This document shows, one piece after another, positions 6,875-7,891 of a stretch of 7,891 nt of DNA. This DNA is from an uncultured Acidimicrobiales bacterium (GTDB taxonomy: Bacteria; Actinomycetota; Acidimicrobiia; Acidimicrobiales; UBA10347): the NCBI GenBank assembly GCA_937942965.1, contig CALDGN010000257.1, positions 1 to 7,891 of the forward strand. The letters run 5' to 3'. The translations under genes were made by a program, and so were the position numbers. Within the stretch, counting starts at the first letter, position 1; each line of letters opens with the position of its first letter. The notes below the pieces were generated by a model. The model did no database searches. It was given only the letters and a program-made list of their open reading frames with translations, and had not been told where the DNA came from.

Positions 6875-6882
6875 CTCCACCT
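6875..6882 (-). promoter_or_regulatory. Ribosome-binding site of the GGDEF-EAL gene
   Basis: AGGTGGAG on the minus strand is a strong Shine-Dalgarno. Its end is only 1 nt from the assigned GTG at 6873 but 10 nt from the in-frame GTG at codon 4 (6862-6864). The core AGGTGG is 3 nt and 12 nt from them respectively. The true start could be either GTG. The choice changes the protein by three residues. Confidence 0.55.
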
Positions 6883-6944
6883 GTCGAGCGCGTTGAACGT
6901 TCCTTGAGGATTTCGTTTCCAACGGGTGCTTTGGCCCGGATACT

Positions 6945-6963
6945 GCGTCGCGGGCCGCGACGC
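6945..6963. repeat. Perfect GC-rich palindrome/hairpin between the EAL gene and secA
   Basis: The arms GCGTCGCG and CGCGACGC (8 bp) flank a GGC loop. No T-run follows on either strand, so it is not an ordinary intrinsic terminator. It lies in the 235 bp divergent spacer, 72 nt from the EAL gene start and 145 nt from secA. A weak sigma70-like pair, TTTCCA (6916-6921) and GATACT (6939-6944) with 17 nt spacing, points rightward directly at it. It would then be an operator at the start site or a hairpin at the 5' end of a secA leader. Its function is not established. Confidence 0.4.
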
Positions 6964-7024
6964 CCAGGACTCTCGAACCAGGTCGCTCTGACCCCGTCGA
7001 CGACCGGTGTCTGGTTTCTATTCC

Positions 7025-7040
7025 AGGACTTGAGGACTTG
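7025..7040. repeat. Tandem 8-mer AGGACTTG x2 upstream of secA
   Basis: Two exact, adjacent copies of AGGACTTG (7025-7032 and 7033-7040) lie 69-84 nt upstream of the secA start. Such a pair could be a binding site for a regulator or a small replication-slippage duplication. No known motif is recognised in it. Confidence 0.35.
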
Positions 7041-7092
7041 TGGCACCTGACCTTGGGGCCTGCCGCGGCCGACCGGGGGACGGGAGGGGCGG

Positions 7093-7098
7093 TAGCCT
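7093..7098 (+). promoter_or_regulatory. Possible -10 box close to the secA start
   Basis: TAGCCT fits TANNNT and ends 10 nt before the secA ATG, so the transcript would have a leader of only about 3-4 nt. The nearest Shine-Dalgarno-like run (GGGAGGGG, 7082-7089) is about 19 nt from the ATG, too far to serve it. No convincing -35 is present. The weak pair at 6916/6939 is the competing promoter. Confidence 0.3.
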
Positions 7099-7108
7099 GA
7101 TTGGCACC

Positions 7109-7891
7109 ATGGTTTGGAAGAAACTGCTTCGCAGCGGCGAAGGCAAGAAAATGCGGGCACTGTCGGATCTCGTGCCCGAGATCAACGCGCTCGAGTCGAC
7201 GATGCAGGCACTCAGCGACGATGCGTTGGCACACAAGACGGTCGAGTTCCGCGAGCAGCTGGACAACGGCGCGGACCTGAACGACATTCTGCTCGAGAGC
7301 TTCGCGGTCGCCCGCGAGGCTGGCGTGCGGATCATTGGTCAGCGCGCGTACGACGTGCAGCTGATGGGCGGCGCGTGTCTGCACTTGGGCTGGGTTGCAG
7401 AAATGAAGACGGGTGAGGGCAAGACCCTGACCTCGTTGCTCCCGACGTACCTGAATGGTCTGTCCGGCAATGGCGTGCACCAGGTGACGGTGAACGACTA
7501 CCTTGCCGAGCGCGACTCCGAGTGGATCGGCCAGATCCATAACTTCCTCGGACTGAGCGTCGGCCTGATCATTCCGGGCAACAACGACCACTCGTTCAAG
7601 AAGCAGCAGTACGCCGCCGACGTCACGTACGGCACGAACAACGAGTTCGGCTTCGACTACCTCCGCGACAACATGGCGATGAGCCGCGAAGCACAGGTGC
7701 AGCGTGGCCACAACTTCTGCATCGTGGATGAGATCGACTCGATCCTCATCGACGAGGCTCGCACGCCGCTGATCATTTCGGGCCGTGTCGCCGACGCCGC
7801 CCAGCTCTACTACAAGTTCGCGTCGATCGTTCGTGGCCTCACCCGAGACCTGCACTACGAGGTCGACGAAGAGAAGCGTTCGGTCAGCCCG
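7109..7891 (+). CDS. secA: Preprotein translocase ATPase SecA, N-terminal 261 residues, C-terminus off the window
   Basis: SecA is the cytoplasmic ATPase that pushes unfolded preproteins through SecYEG. The frame runs from ATG 7109 to the right edge, about 30% of a usual 850-950 residue protein. Visible motifs are the N-terminal region leading to ESFAVAREAGVRIIGQRAYD, the Walker A loop MKTGEGKT (99-106), VTVNDYLAERD, DVTYGTNNEFGFDYLRDNM, and the DEAD-type Walker B DEID (207-210) in VDEIDSILIDEARTPLIISG. The preprotein cross-linking domain begins just before the edge. The N-terminus MVWKKLLRSGEGKKMR has no extension. No changed catalytic residue is seen, and the sequence looks like the housekeeping SecA1, although a SecA2 cannot be excluded without the C-terminus. 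It is divergent from the EAL gene. Confidence 0.97.
   Translation, partial: MVWKKLLRSGEGKKMRALSDLVPEINALESTMQALSDDALAHKTVEFREQLDNGADLNDILLESFAVAREAGVRIIGQRAYDVQLMGGACLHLGWVAEMKTGEGKTLTSLLPTYLNGLSGNGVHQVTVNDYLAERDSEWIGQIHNFLGLSVGLIIPGNNDHSFKKQQYAADVTYGTNNEFGFDYLRDNMAMSREAQVQRGHNFCIVDEIDSILIDEARTPLIISGRVADAAQLYYKFASIVRGLTRDLHYEVDEEKRSVSP

Noticed and set aside
6930..7010. tRNA-like T-loop (GGTTCGAGAGTCC on the minus strand)
   Set aside because: The bases beside the TTCGAGA loop do not form a 5 bp T-stem, and no acceptor stem or anticodon arm can be drawn.
6818..7855. Minus-strand open frame of 345 codons covering the spacer and the secA start
   Set aside because: It is antisense to an unmistakable SecA and reads through the intergenic hairpin. 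Its composition is like that of the other shadow frames.
1..7891. CRISPR array, insertion sequence, prophage or integration site
   Set aside because: No regularly spaced repeats, transposase or integrase motifs, or flanking terminal repeats were seen.

Overview
The window is high-GC bacterial DNA with GTG starts, GTGA-type gene overlaps and two promoters that look leaderless or nearly so. The gene at the left edge is an actinobacterial-type fused proline dehydrogenase/aldehyde dehydrogenase. Together these suggest an actinobacterium, possibly the Acidimicrobiia (Ilumatobacter-like). That placement is inferred from protein character and has not been searched.

Layout, left to right. (1) Positions 1-2016, minus strand: a bifunctional proline catabolism enzyme (PutA type), cut by the left edge. 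(2) Positions 2017-2086: a 70 bp divergent intergenic region with a leaderless-type -10 box and an inverted repeat that covers the putA Shine-Dalgarno. (3) Positions 2087-4516, plus strand: a tight three-gene operon with 4 nt and 8 nt overlaps, encoding a PAS-AraC regulator, a class IV (BCAT/D-amino acid type) PLP aminotransferase, and a sulfotransferase-fold P-loop protein. A probable intrinsic terminator lies at 4571-4601, inside the tail of the convergent gene. (4) Positions 4513-6873, minus strand: a 786-residue c-di-GMP protein with an N-terminal sensory region, PAS, degenerate GGDEF, intact EAL and a disordered tail. Its stop codon overlaps that of the sulfotransferase gene. (5) Positions 6874-7108: a 235 bp divergent spacer with a strong hairpin, a tandem 8-mer and a possible secA -10 box. 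(6) Positions 7109-7891, plus strand: the first 261 codons of secA, cut by the right edge.

The most interesting part is the operon. The aminotransferase and sulfotransferase-like proteins resemble, domain for domain, the two halves of the plant 'branched-chain-amino-acid aminotransferase-like' fusion proteins (sulfotransferase-like N-terminus, class IV aminotransferase C-terminus). Here the two are separate genes whose reading frames overlap, behind a regulator that may sense a small molecule. The aminotransferase also appears to have Thr where the family normally has the Glu that contacts the PLP pyridine nitrogen. This suggests a conserved two-component enzyme of unknown substrate, possibly tied to amino-acid (proline) metabolism by the divergent putA. 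The function itself is not visible in the sequence. secA and the c-di-GMP gene appear to be unrelated neighbours.
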